Shown: positions 1 to 7,395, numbered from the stretch's first letter. The stretch: 11,293 nucleotides of DNA from Nitrospirota bacterium (GCA_013334545.1 JAAXXJ010000080.1:1-11293), one strand, 5' to 3'. A program made the numbers and translations. Notes: a model not told the origin generated them from the letters alone.

Positions 1-96
1 GCTCTGTCGAGACCCTCTAAACCAGAATTGGATAAGGTGCCGCATTCAATGACCTCGACATCTTAAAAGCAATGCTTCTATAAAAATACTTGACTA

Positions 97-190
97 AAAC
101 AAACCAGACGCGAAGGACGCAAAGGACGTCAAAACAAAAGGGATTCTTGAGTAATTCAAGTTTTCCTCGCGACCTTTGCGCCTTGGCGGT
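97..190. repeat. Imperfect inverted repeat, dispersed intergenic type
   Basis: The left arm (109-128) and right arm (170-188) are complementary at about 17 of 20 positions. The core CGCAAAGG at 118-125 matches CCTTTGCG at 173-180 perfectly. Between the arms sits a small hairpin, CTTGA at 146-150 with TCAAG at 156-160. From memory, strings mixing CGCGAAGG, CGCAAAGG and CCTTGGCG recur between genes in many environmental bacterial genomes, often near GxxExxY-family genes; I cannot verify this here. The minus-strand open frame across it looks like a translation of the repeat rather than a protein. Confidence 0.6.
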
Positions 191-243
191 TCCAAGGTTT
201 TGTTCCGGATTGTCCGGGTTAGGATAAACGAACTTCCCTGAGG

Positions 244-283
244 ATCGAAGTTTCCCTGCAGCTTGCTGCAGGAAGCTTCGATG
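244..283. repeat. REP-like hairpin, copy 1
   Basis: An extended palindrome. The inner stem is CCTGCAG (255-261), loop CTTG (262-265), CTGCAGG (266-272). The outer arms ATCGAAG (244-250) and CTTCGAT (276-282) also pair. The 32 bases at 252-283 recur at 1176-1207 with 30 of 32 identical, so this is a repeat family rather than a lone hairpin. The form resembles REP elements mobilised by REP-associated tyrosine transposases, but no such transposase is in the window. It lies upstream of the acyltransferase gene. Confidence 0.65.
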
Positions 284-412
284 CCGGGGCGTTTCGATCA
301 TGGTGTGCACGCTGCGGAACCGCATCGTCCCCGCGCGGAGGCAGATGAAGACCCAGCAGGAAGCGCGGGCAAAAGCTTACGCCGCAGGGACCAGATGCGT
401 AGGGACGGCATC
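284..412. other. Leader region with no supported gene
   Basis: No convincing coding region is seen. A 38-codon frame at 300-416 and longer shadow frames lack recognisable protein features. The only functional hint is AGGGA at 401-405, correctly placed as a ribosome binding site for the ATG at 413. That ATG opens the frame that is broken by TGA at 446-448 ahead of the acyltransferase. Confidence 0.35.
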
Positions 413-451
413 ATGATGGTTGAACGGATGCTATCGGTTTTTCTCTGAACG
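413..451 (+). pseudogene. Probable original N-terminus of the acyltransferase, cut by in-frame TGA
   Basis: ATG 413 is in the same frame as the acyltransferase and has AGGGA eight bases upstream. It encodes MMVERMLSVFL, then TGA at 446-448, then Thr and the GTG used as the downstream start. Joined across the stop, the segment reads as a hydrophobic N-terminal helix followed by a basic stretch, which is the usual opening of DUF374 proteins. The GTG at 452 has no visible ribosome binding site. The TGA may be a real nonsense mutation, a sequencing error, or less likely a recoded codon. Confidence 0.45.
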
Positions 452-1114
452 GTGGTCTCGCTCTGGAGCAGAACGCTGCGGATCCACGAAGCGAACAGGA
501 AGGTGCACGACCATTTCGCTGCAGAGGGAAGGACCGTCATTTACGCCTTCTGGCACGATAGTGTGTTCCTGCTGCCTCATATGCACCGGGATTCCGGCAT
601 CATGATCATGGTGAGCGAGAGCAGGGATGGGGACGTTGCGGCCCGGATCCTGCACCACTTCGGGTTCGAGGTGGTTCGCGGCTCGAGCAAACGCAGGGGC
701 TTTCGGGCGCTCATCGGGCTCATCACCGGAATGCGTCAGGGCAGGTCCGTCGCGATCACCGTGGACGGACCGCGGGGTCCCCGCCATAAGGTGAAGGAGG
801 GGGCGGTATTCCTCGCGGGCAAGATGGGATCCCCTATTATTCCTGCTGCCACAGGGGCGAAGAGCTGCTGGGCCCTGGAAAAGGCGTGGGACAGGTTCGT
901 CATCCCGGCGCCGTTCACGGAAGGTGTGGTCCTGTATGGCGAGCCGGTCATAGTGAGCGGGACGTCAAGTGAGGAGATCGCATCCAAACGCATGGAGCTG
1001 GAAGGAGCCCTTCACCGGTTGACGCGTGAAGCGGCAGCGCTGGCAGCGGCGCCCCGTCAGCGAAAGCGGCCGTTCAAAAAAAAGGAGTCGTCGCCTGCGC
1101 AGAGTTCTTGGTGA
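452..1114 (+). CDS. DUF374-family lysophospholipid acyltransferase
   Basis: A predicted cytoplasmic-face membrane enzyme that transfers an acyl chain to a lysophospholipid or related lipid acceptor (LPLAT superfamily, DUF374/COG2121 branch). Visible family signatures, numbered from the GTG at 452, are AFWHD at 32-36 with the likely catalytic His-Asp pair, VSESRDGD at 54-61, FGFEVVRGSS at 70-79, ITVDGPRGPR at 102-111, GSPIIP at 126-131 and WDRF at 146-149. Together these identify the family firmly; the exact substrate is not established for it. The usual N-terminal hydrophobic helix is missing from this start but is encoded just upstream behind an in-frame TGA (446-448), so the product may be truncated. 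The C-terminus is an Ala/Arg/Lys-rich tail from about 195 containing an A8 run. REP-like copies bracket the gene. The next gene is 177 bp away, so co-transcription is uncertain. Confidence 0.85.
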   Translation: MVSLWSRTLRIHEANRKVHDHFAAEGRTVIYAFWHDSVFLLPHMHRDSGIMIMVSESRDGDVAARILHHFGFEVVRGSSKRRGFRALIGLITGMRQGRSVAITVDGPRGPRHKVKEGAVFLAGKMGSPIIPAATGAKSCWALEKAWDRFVIPAPFTEGVVLYGEPVIVSGTSSEEIASKRMELEGALHRLTREAAALAAAPRQRKRPFKKKESSPAQSSW

Positions 1115-1174
1115 ATGCGACGCTCGGGGCGCGGTGTGACATTTCAAGCTCACTGTGAATCCAGGAGCGAGCGC

Positions 1175-1211
1175 ATTCCCTGCAGCTTGCTGCGGGAAGC
1201 TTCAATGAAAT
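1175..1211. repeat. REP-like hairpin, copy 2
   Basis: Positions 1176-1207 match 252-283 at 30 of 32 bases in the same orientation. The inner stem CTGCAG/CTGCGG around loop CTTG is retained with a bulge. The outer arms that pair in copy 1 are not complementary here. The two copies bracket the acyltransferase gene. Confidence 0.65.
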
Positions 1212-1215
1212 GATT

Positions 1216-1253
1216 CTCTCGCGCATCCGGCCGGACCTTCCGGACCGGGAGAG
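1216..1253 (+). promoter_or_regulatory. GC-rich hairpin in the 5' leader of the barrel gene
   Basis: CTCTC (1216-1220) pairs with GAGAG (1249-1253). CCGG (1227-1230) pairs with CCGG (1245-1248), and CCGGA (1231-1235) pairs with TCCGG (1239-1243) around a CCT loop. GCGCAT and a single A are bulged. No T-run follows, so it is not a standard intrinsic terminator. It ends 24 bases before the AAGGAGG ribosome binding site, so it could stabilise the mRNA or control its translation. Confidence 0.4.
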
Positions 1254-1291
1254 GCAAGTCGGATGAATGCTGGCAAAAAGGAGGAACAAAG

Positions 1292-2110
1292 ATGAGATAT
1301 GCCCTTCGAGGTGCTTTTGTTTGGTTCTTTCTGCTCTGCTCGGTCGTCATCGCTCCCCCTGTCCGGGCTGCCGAAGAGCTGCTTCCTGACGGGTTCATGC
1401 TCCGCTTCGGAGGCTATCAGATCAAGGGTGCCAACACCGTCATGCGCCTCGACGCGAACAATGCGCCGGTGGGTGCCTACATCGATTTCGAGGAGACTCT
1501 GGGAGGCGAGACGAGGGCGACGCTGTTCAGGCTCGATGGGCTCTACCGTTTCAACGACCGTCACAGCCTCGGCTTTTCCTGGTATGACGTGAAATTCAAC
1601 GGATCACGGGTGCTGAGCGAGACCATCGATTGGGGCGGCCAGCCGTATCCGATCAGTACCCAGGTCGACAGCGAGATCAGGTTCAACGTCTACAAGCTGA
1701 ACTATCAGTATTCCCTGTTCCATAATGAAAAGGCGGAGCTCGGCGCCTCGTTCGGGCTCCATATCATGAAGGTCTTTGCCGGCATCAGCGCGAGCGGCAT
1801 CGGACAGTCCAACAGTGAATCGATCACGGCGCCCCTGCCGGTGTTCGGGCTCTACGCGGACTACAACTTCACGCCCCGCTTCTCCGCTTTTTACAATTAC
1901 CAGTTCTTCTTCATCAATTATCAGGACAAGGTCAGGGGAGGATTGCAGGACTTTCTGATCGGGCTGGAATACCGGCTCTTCCGGAATGTCGCCCTGGGCG
2001 CCGCATATAACCGTTTCGGACTGGGTATGGACATCAAGGGGGATACCACTACACTGATTGTGAACACCAACTGGAACGGTGGCCTGCTATATGGAGCGTT
2101 GTATTTCTAG
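1292..2110 (+). CDS. Outer-membrane beta-barrel protein of unknown function
   Basis: A secreted protein predicted to insert in the outer membrane. The ATG at 1292 has a strong ribosome binding site, AAGGAGG at 1278-1284, seven bases upstream. Residues 1-26 form a signal peptide: basic start, hydrophobic core, and a probable signal peptidase I site after VRA at 24-26. The mature part alternates polar and aromatic/aliphatic residues in repeated strands separated by Gly/Asn/Asp turns, for example in residues 70-140 and 180-272. It ends in Phe (GALYF), the classic C-terminal outer-membrane sorting signature. The length of 272 residues suits a small barrel of roughly 10-12 strands. I do not recognise a named family, so no pore or ligand is assigned. 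It could be a narrow porin, a lipid or hydrophobe channel, or a structural barrel. The neighbouring lipid enzymes make an envelope-maintenance role plausible but unproven. Confidence 0.75.
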   Translation: MRYALRGAFVWFFLLCSVVIAPPVRAAEELLPDGFMLRFGGYQIKGANTVMRLDANNAPVGAYIDFEETLGGETRATLFRLDGLYRFNDRHSLGFSWYDVKFNGSRVLSETIDWGGQPYPISTQVDSEIRFNVYKLNYQYSLFHNEKAELGASFGLHIMKVFAGISASGIGQSNSESITAPLPVFGLYADYNFTPRFSAFYNYQFFFINYQDKVRGGLQDFLIGLEYRLFRNVALGAAYNRFGLGMDIKGDTTTLIVNTNWNGGLLYGALYF

Positions 2111-2380
2111 ATAATGCTGGAAAGGGGCGCGTGCGCAGTATGAAGAAGCGGATCCTGCTCCGCTGATGGTAGGCAGCTTGCCCCGTTTGCTGCCGCGCCG
2201 CATGTAAGAAGCCACGGTTCTCGGATAACCAAGTGGGATGTTCATCATGGGCTCCGTTATCTCCGGCTCCCCGGCGGGAAGGGGGCCGACAGGACGAAGC
2301 GTACAGTGCGGTGCTTTGTCGTTCAGCGACATCCTTGCCGATCCGGAACGGAGCGTGACGGAAGGAACAAGAGAAGGATC
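2111..2380. other. Intergenic stretch with two short hairpins
   Basis: No supported gene. AGCGGA (2147-2152) and TCCGCT (2159-2164) form a 6-bp hairpin about 37 bases after the barrel stop. GGCAGC (2172-2177) and GCTGCC (2189-2194) form another. Neither has a T-run, so neither qualifies as a classic terminator. A start-like MKKRILLR frame at 2140 stops after eight codons. The frame of the following gene is open from 2306, but those residues do not look like protein. Confidence 0.35.
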
Positions 2381-3928
2381 ATGGCTGCGGGAACAGATCC
2401 GGGATCACCGGTTTCACGAAGAGCTAGGCGGTCCGGTGCGTTCCTGAGGTATGCCGGTCGGGGCGCTGCCGCGATCGTCGCGCTCTATGCGGTCCTGCTC
2501 ATCCCGATCGGAGAGGGGGAATCTCTTCCTTCAGGAGGCAGGCAGGAGCAGAAACAGGCCTTTGTCTGGGACCGGGACGAATACTGGATGACCCTTGAAT
2601 CTGCCTATCGAACGCTGAAGCAGGGCGGATGCGGTACGGCTGTGCCGGACCTGGCTTCGCAGTTCCAGAACGCGAAGAAGGCCCTGCAACTGATAGACCG
2701 GACACGGCTCGGCCCCCAGGATCGGATCTTCCGCGAACTCGAATCCATGGTGTTCGGGATTGGCCCCGTGGTCAGCGCATGTAATGCGCAGGTCATGGAG
2801 TACATCGGGCTGATCGCCGACATGCGGACGGTCATCAAAAAACGTTCCCGTGACTGGGACATGAATTCCGCGGCCGCGCGGAATACCCTGTACCGGCTGC
2901 TGTACGGCTCGCGCGCCGCGGCCGAGGAAGTGATGTTGCAGGTGCCGGCAAGCGCGATGCTGACGCTCGTTCTGGGTGCGGATGAACCTTCCCGGACCCC
3001 CGGAGCGGACGTGCGGAAAGCGAAGCTTCACAGCGGCGATATCCTCGTGTCCCGCGGCGGCGCGCCCACGTCAGCGCTGATAGCGCGCGGAGCCGATTAT
3101 CCGGGAAATTTCTCGCACATTGCCCTTGTCTATGTCGATCCTGGCACGCACATGCCGTTTATCGTGGAAGCGCATATCGAGCGGGGTGTGGTCGTTTCAA
3201 CGATGGACCAGTATCTCGAGGACAAGAAGCTGCGCATCATGCTGCTGCGCCCCCGCGCGGACCTGCCGCAGCTCGTGACGGACCCGATGACCCCGCACAA
3301 GGCCGCTGAGCGGGCCTATAGCCGGGCCAGAACGGAGCATGTTCCCTACGACTTCGAAATGAACTATCGGGACCACCGGAAGCTCTTCTGCTCAGAGGTG
3401 GTGTCGTCGGCATACGAGCCCTTCGGCATCGATCTGTGGATGGGGATAGCCCGTCTTTCTGCACCCGGACTGCAAATATGGCTGAGCGCGGTCGGCGTGA
3501 AATACTTCGAAACGCAGGAGCCCTCTGACCTTGAGTATGATCCGCAGCTCACGGTGGTGGGGGAATGGCGAGATCAGGAAACGCTCAGGAAGGACCATTA
3601 TGACAATGCCGTGACCGAAGCGATGCTCGAAGGGGCGGAGCAGGGGGATGAGCTCGCATACCAGTGGTACCTCCTGCCGCTTATAAGGATCGCGAAGGCA
3701 TACAGCGCGGGCCTGAACCTCATGGGGAAGGTCGGTCCGGTCCCGGAAGGCATGTCGGCCACGGCGGCGCTGCGGAACATCTGGTATTCGAACAGGCACG
3801 ATGCCATCGCGGCGCGGCTCGCGACGAAGGCGGAGCAGTTCCGGCAGGACCGGGGATACTGGCCCCCCTACTGGGAACTGGTGACGCTGGCACGGAGCGC
3901 AAAAGCTGAGGAGAACGGAAAGCATTAG
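2381..3928 (+). CDS. Membrane-anchored permuted papain-fold (YiiX/YaeF-like) hydrolase or acyltransferase
   Basis: Belongs to the circularly permuted NlpC/P60 (papain-like) proteins, in which the catalytic His precedes the Cys. Numbering from ATG 2381: GDILV at 219-223; SHIALV with His246; FIVEAH with Glu263; and LFCSEVVSSAY with Cys337. This is the His-Glu-Cys order of the YiiX/YaeF group. A basic N-terminus and hydrophobic segment at about 24-45 predict a membrane anchor with the catalytic part in the periplasm. Residues 60-215 form a mostly helical domain. About 180 residues follow the Cys, so it is far longer than typical YiiX (about 200 residues). The start at 2381 is chosen because upstream residues are not protein-like; GAAGGA at 2361-2366 and AAGGA at 2374-2378 are both imperfectly spaced, and 2306 is an alternative. 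The family covers peptidases/amidases and, in the related LRAT branch, lipid acyltransferases, so the substrate is open. All three predicted catalytic residues are present. Confidence 0.78.
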   Translation: MAAGTDPGSPVSRRARRSGAFLRYAGRGAAAIVALYAVLLIPIGEGESLPSGGRQEQKQAFVWDRDEYWMTLESAYRTLKQGGCGTAVPDLASQFQNAKKALQLIDRTRLGPQDRIFRELESMVFGIGPVVSACNAQVMEYIGLIADMRTVIKKRSRDWDMNSAAARNTLYRLLYGSRAAAEEVMLQVPASAMLTLVLGADEPSRTPGADVRKAKLHSGDILVSRGGAPTSALIARGADYPGNFSHIALVYVDPGTHMPFIVEAHIERGVVVSTMDQYLEDKKLRIMLLRPRADLPQLVTDPMTPHKAAERAYSRARTEHVPYDFEMNYRDHRKLFCSEVVSSAYEPFGIDLWMGIARLSAPGLQIWLSAVGVKYFETQEPSDLEYDPQLTVVGEWRDQETLRKDHYDNAVTEAMLEGAEQGDELAYQWYLLPLIRIAKAYSAGLNLMGKVGPVPEGMSATAALRNIWYSNRHDAIAARLATKAEQFRQDRGYWPPYWELVTLARSAKAEENGKH

Positions 3929-4036
3929 CGGCACCGGGGCGCCGGCCCCTCCCGGCGACAGGCGTGATCCGAAGCATGAATGGAAGCTTGTCCCGCGGCA
4001 TGCTCGCGCATTCACACGGAGGAAGGTGCCCCTTTT

Positions 4037-5605
4037 ATGGGTATCCTGCTGAAGAGCGCCGTTCGGTTGACCGCTCTTGCGCTGCTGCTGTCCATCGGGT
4101 CCTGCGCGACGCTGCCCAAAGACTATGCCCGGGAACCTTCTCATGCATGGGACCGGCCGCAGGAGACGAAGCTCGGACGGGCACTTGCTCCGGCCGCGAC
4201 GCAGCATCCCGGCATGTCCGGCTTCCATCTCCTCGGGAACGGCATGGACGCCTTCGTGGCGCGCATGGCGCTTGCGGAAGCCGCGGAGCGGACCCTTGAC
4301 CTTCAATATTATATCTTTCACGGCGACCTGACGGGAAAGCTGATCCTTGACAGCCTGGTCAGGGCAGCTGATAGGGGTGTGCGGGTCCGGCTTCTCATCG
4401 ATGATACTGCGGCCAAGGGCAGGGACGCCGTGCTCGCCGCAATTGCTTCCCACCCGCAGATCGAGGTGCGGGTGTTCAATCCTTCTGCCGGACGGTCGTC
4501 AGCATCATGGCTCTTCAGCGCCGCAGCGGACTTCGACCGGATCAACCACCGCATGCACAACAAGATGTTCGTTGCTGACAATGAGGCGGGGGTCGTGGGC
4601 GGCAGGAACATCGGCGATGAATATTTCGGCGCCCGGGAAGGCGTGAACTTCGCCGACATGGACCTTCTGGCGGTCGGGCCCGCGGTGCAGGACCTGTCCC
4701 GGAGCTTTGACGAGTTCTGGAATAGCGAATGGGCCTATCCCATCGAGGCGCTGCATAAGGGGAAACCCGACCCTGCCGCAATGGAGAAGGGGAGGGAGCT
4801 GCTGGCCGCCCACCGGTCGGCTGCACAGGACACGGACTATGCGAAGCGGCTGCGCGACTCGGACCTCCTGCAGCGGCTGGAGGGGCGAGAACTGCCGCTG
4901 GTCTGGGCCCCTGCGCGGATCGTGTACGACCGGCCCGGGAAGGCCGGAAGCGAAGGACGGCCGGCCGATGACCTGAAGCTGGGTCCGCAGCTCAAGGCTG
5001 CCGCCGCCGAACCGCGGTCGGATCTCCTCATCTCGTCGCCCTACTTTATTCCCGGCGAGCGGGGAGTGGCATCGTTCAAGCACCTGCGGGAGAAGGGCGT
5101 CCGCATCAGGATCGTGACCAATTCCTTTGCCGGCAACGATGTCGCTCTCGTGCACAGCGGATACGCGAAGTACCGCAAGGACCTGCTGAAGCTCGGCGTG
5201 GAACTCTACGAACTGAAGCCGACCCTTGCCGCGGCACCGGAAAAAGACCGGGAGCGCTTCGGGTCTTCGGGAGCCAGCCTCCATGCCAAGGCGTTCATCG
5301 TCGACCGGGAGCGGGTGTTCGTGGGATCGCTCAACCTGGACCCCCGGTCCCTGGACCTGAACACGGAACTCGGCTTCGTCGTCGAAAGCAACGAACTGGC
5401 GGACATGCTTGCGCGGCAGTTCGATGAGCTCATCCGGCCCGCGTACGCCTATCGCCTTGAGCTGGAGCCGTCGGACGGGGACCTTGTTTGGATAAGCGAA
5501 GAGAATGGCAGAAAGGTCCGCTTTACCCGGGACCCGGACGTAGGGTTCTGGCGAAGGTTCTCCACCTGGTTCCTGTCGTTCTTCGCGCCTGAGTCCCTGT
5601 TGTAA
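4037..5605 (+). CDS. Phospholipase D-family lipoprotein, cardiolipin synthase C (ClsC/YmdC)-like
   Basis: A two-domain phospholipase D superfamily enzyme. ClsC relatives make cardiolipin by transferring a phosphatidyl group between phospholipids; others hydrolyse headgroups. The ATG at 4037 is preferred over in-frame 3980 because GGAGGAAGG (4018-4026) precedes it and a clean lipoprotein signal follows: hydrophobic residues 8-20 and lipobox IGSC with Cys23. Two full HKD motifs are visible: His174-Lys176-Asp181 in HNKMFVAD, followed by GGRNIGDEYF, and His416-Lys418-Asp423 in HAKAFIVD, followed by GSLNLDPRS. The region GFHLLGNGMDAFVARMALAE near residue 62 and the LDLQYYIFHGDLTG block match the YmdC/ClsC branch well. 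It is 522 residues against about 473 for E. coli ClsC; the extra length includes the lipoprotein leader. The gene begins 108 bp after the papain-fold gene and ends 78 bp before the channel gene, compatible with one transcript. Confidence 0.88.
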   Translation: MGILLKSAVRLTALALLLSIGSCATLPKDYAREPSHAWDRPQETKLGRALAPAATQHPGMSGFHLLGNGMDAFVARMALAEAAERTLDLQYYIFHGDLTGKLILDSLVRAADRGVRVRLLIDDTAAKGRDAVLAAIASHPQIEVRVFNPSAGRSSASWLFSAAADFDRINHRMHNKMFVADNEAGVVGGRNIGDEYFGAREGVNFADMDLLAVGPAVQDLSRSFDEFWNSEWAYPIEALHKGKPDPAAMEKGRELLAAHRSAAQDTDYAKRLRDSDLLQRLEGRELPLVWAPARIVYDRPGKAGSEGRPADDLKLGPQLKAAAAEPRSDLLISSPYFIPGERGVASFKHLREKGVRIRIVTNSFAGNDVALVHSGYAKYRKDLLKLGVELYELKPTLAAAPEKDRERFGSSGASLHAKAFIVDRERVFVGSLNLDPRSLDLNTELGFVVESNELADMLARQFDELIRPAYAYRLELEPSDGDLVWISEENGRKVRFTRDPDVGFWRRFSTWFLSFFAPESLL

Positions 5606-5683
5606 AGAGAACGGACGGGCGCCTGCAACGTTCCTCGCGTACCGTGGTAATGATTCTTCATAGAGAGAGGGACGAGGTCCGCT

Positions 5684-7309
5684 ATGCTGAAGAACATCAT
5701 GTTCATCCTTGCTCTGGTCCTGTCACTCACAGGCGGCCAGACCGCCTATGCTGCGCCATCGCCGCAGCCCGCCGCCGGCAAAGAAGAGGTCGTGCAGACG
5801 GCTCCTGTCAGGGTGGACGGTGCCGTCCTGTTCACGGTGCGGGGCCTGGCGGCATTTACCGCCCATGAGCGGGCCCGGAACATCGCGGGCCGTATCACGT
5901 CGATCGCCGGCGACCGCGCGGTGAAGCCCGAATCGATCGTTGCGGTAGAAACGGAACAGGCCACTGAACTGCGGGCTGGGACCCGGCTCATCATGTACGT
6001 GTTCGATGATGATGCCGAACGGGAAGGCGTCTCCCGCCAGATGCTCGCGCGGGCCTATGTGGGAAAGATCCAGGCCGCCGTGGAGGTCTACCGGCGGGAC
6101 CGCGATACCCGGAGCATCGCTTGGGCGTCGGGGTCCGCACTCGGAGCGACACTGGTCTTTGTGGCGCTGGTTCAGCTCATCCGGTTCCTCTTCCGCAAGC
6201 TGCTCTCCCTTGCCGAGAAACGGTATGCACTGAAGGTCCGGCAGCTGCAGGAAAAGTCCCACGATATCGTCCGGACCGAAGGGATCTGGACCGTTTTCAA
6301 GGGGGGGCTGAGGGCCGCACGGATCGTCATCATCCTGATCCTTGCATTCTTCTATATAGATGTGGTGCTGCACCTCTTCCCCTGGACGCGGGCCTTCGCG
6401 GTGCCGATGCTGGACCTGATGCTCACGCCGCTCCGCAGCATCGGCCGGGCGGTCCTCGAGTATCTCCCGAATCTGGCATTCCTGATCATCCTCGTCCTGG
6501 TCGCGCGGTACGGCCTCAACCTCCTGAGGGCGTTCTTCCTGGGCGTCCATCACAACAGGATCACCTTTACGGGCTTTGAACCGGCCTGGGCGCTTCCAAC
6601 CTACAAGCTTGCACGGCTTGCCGTCATAGCGTTCACCGTCGTGGTGGCATATCCCTACATCCCGGGCTCGGAATCCCCGGCCTTCAAGGGTGTGTCGCTC
6701 TTCCTCGGCGTCGTTTTCTCCCTCGGCTCCTCGTCGTCCATAGCGAACATCGTGGCCGGGTACATGGTCATCTTTCGCAGGGCCTTCAAAGTCGGGGACC
6801 GGGTAAAGATCGGCGCACAGACAGGTGATGTCGTCGAGATGCGGCTTCAGGCCACGCACCTCCGGACGATCAAGAACGAGGAGATCATTGTCCCCAATTC
6901 CCTCATCATCAATACCGAAGTGGTCAATTACAGTTCATTGGCGCGCAAGGGCGGTCTGATCCTCCATACCTCCGTAACCATCGGCTACGACACCCCTTGG
7001 AGGCAGGTCCACGCAATGCTGCTCCTGGCGGCAGAACGGACGCCGGGGTTGCTCAAGGAGCCGAAGCCTTTCGTGCTCCAGACGGCGCTGAACGATTTCT
7101 ATGTCGGCTACGAACTGAACGTTTATACCGACCGCCCCCTGGAGATGGTGAAGATCTACTCGGACCTGCACCAGAACATCCAGGACGCCTTCAACGAGTT
7201 CGGCGTGCAGATCATGTCGCCGCACTACCTCGGTGACCCGTCGAAGGCCAAGATCGTCCCGAAGGAGCAGTGGTCCCCGGCGCCGGCCAAACCGGAACAG
7301 AAGACGTGA
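5684..7309 (+). CDS. MscS-family mechanosensitive ion channel with extended N-terminus
   Basis: An inner-membrane channel that opens when bilayer tension rises and releases solutes during hypo-osmotic shock. ATG 5684 has GAGG at 5674-5677 as ribosome binding site. Residues 1-24 are a signal peptide ending near AYA-AP, followed by a periplasmic domain to about 143. Hydrophobic helices fall at about 145-170, 211-232, 258-288 and 305-326. The pore helix spans about 335-364, rich in Gly and Ser (GVVFSLGSSSSIANIVAGYM). It leads into the diagnostic MscS beta-domain: RRAFKVGDRVKIG at 365-377, GDVVEM at 381-386, and EEIIVPNSLIINTEVVNYS at 399-417. The C-terminal alpha/beta vestibule domain runs to about 515 and the tail is Pro/Lys-rich. 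At 541 residues it is about twice the length of E. coli MscS (286). The pore and beta-domain place it firmly in the family; gating properties cannot be read from sequence. Confidence 0.93.
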   Translation: MLKNIMFILALVLSLTGGQTAYAAPSPQPAAGKEEVVQTAPVRVDGAVLFTVRGLAAFTAHERARNIAGRITSIAGDRAVKPESIVAVETEQATELRAGTRLIMYVFDDDAEREGVSRQMLARAYVGKIQAAVEVYRRDRDTRSIAWASGSALGATLVFVALVQLIRFLFRKLLSLAEKRYALKVRQLQEKSHDIVRTEGIWTVFKGGLRAARIVIILILAFFYIDVVLHLFPWTRAFAVPMLDLMLTPLRSIGRAVLEYLPNLAFLIILVLVARYGLNLLRAFFLGVHHNRITFTGFEPAWALPTYKLARLAVIAFTVVVAYPYIPGSESPAFKGVSLFLGVVFSLGSSSSIANIVAGYMVIFRRAFKVGDRVKIGAQTGDVVEMRLQATHLRTIKNEEIIVPNSLIINTEVVNYSSLARKGGLILHTSVTIGYDTPWRQVHAMLLLAAERTPGLLKEPKPFVLQTALNDFYVGYELNVYTDRPLEMVKIYSDLHQNIQDAFNEFGVQIMSPHYLGDPSKAKIVPKEQWSPAPAKPEQKT

Positions 7310-7395
7310 ACCGGAACGCTTAGAGAATGACCATCCGTGTTGTCTGCGGGATGCGTGGGCGAAAAAGCCTGAGAATCAGAAAGCTTCTTATTTCG

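Noticed and set aside
17..325. Minus-strand 102-codon frame
   Set aside because: It crosses the inverted repeat at 109-188 and the hairpin at 244-283, and its residues look like translated repeat with no family signal.
300..416. 38-codon frame (starts MVCTLRNRIV) ending at the ATG of the acyltransferase leader
   Set aside because: The TGATG overlap is attractive, but there is no ribosome binding site or recognisable protein.
2140..2166. Start-like MKKRILLR peptide
   Set aside because: Stops after eight codons, and the region beyond shows no protein-like frame; it overlaps a hairpin.
3936..3949. GGGGC-GCCG-GCCCC hairpin after the papain-fold gene
   Set aside because: Short stem with no T-run and within GC-rich sequence; not enough to call a terminator.
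4505..5284. Long minus-strand frame inside the PLD gene, and similar frames in the channel, cti and pldA genes
   Set aside because: Antisense shadows of GC-rich coding genes; rich in Arg/Pro/Gly with no domain.
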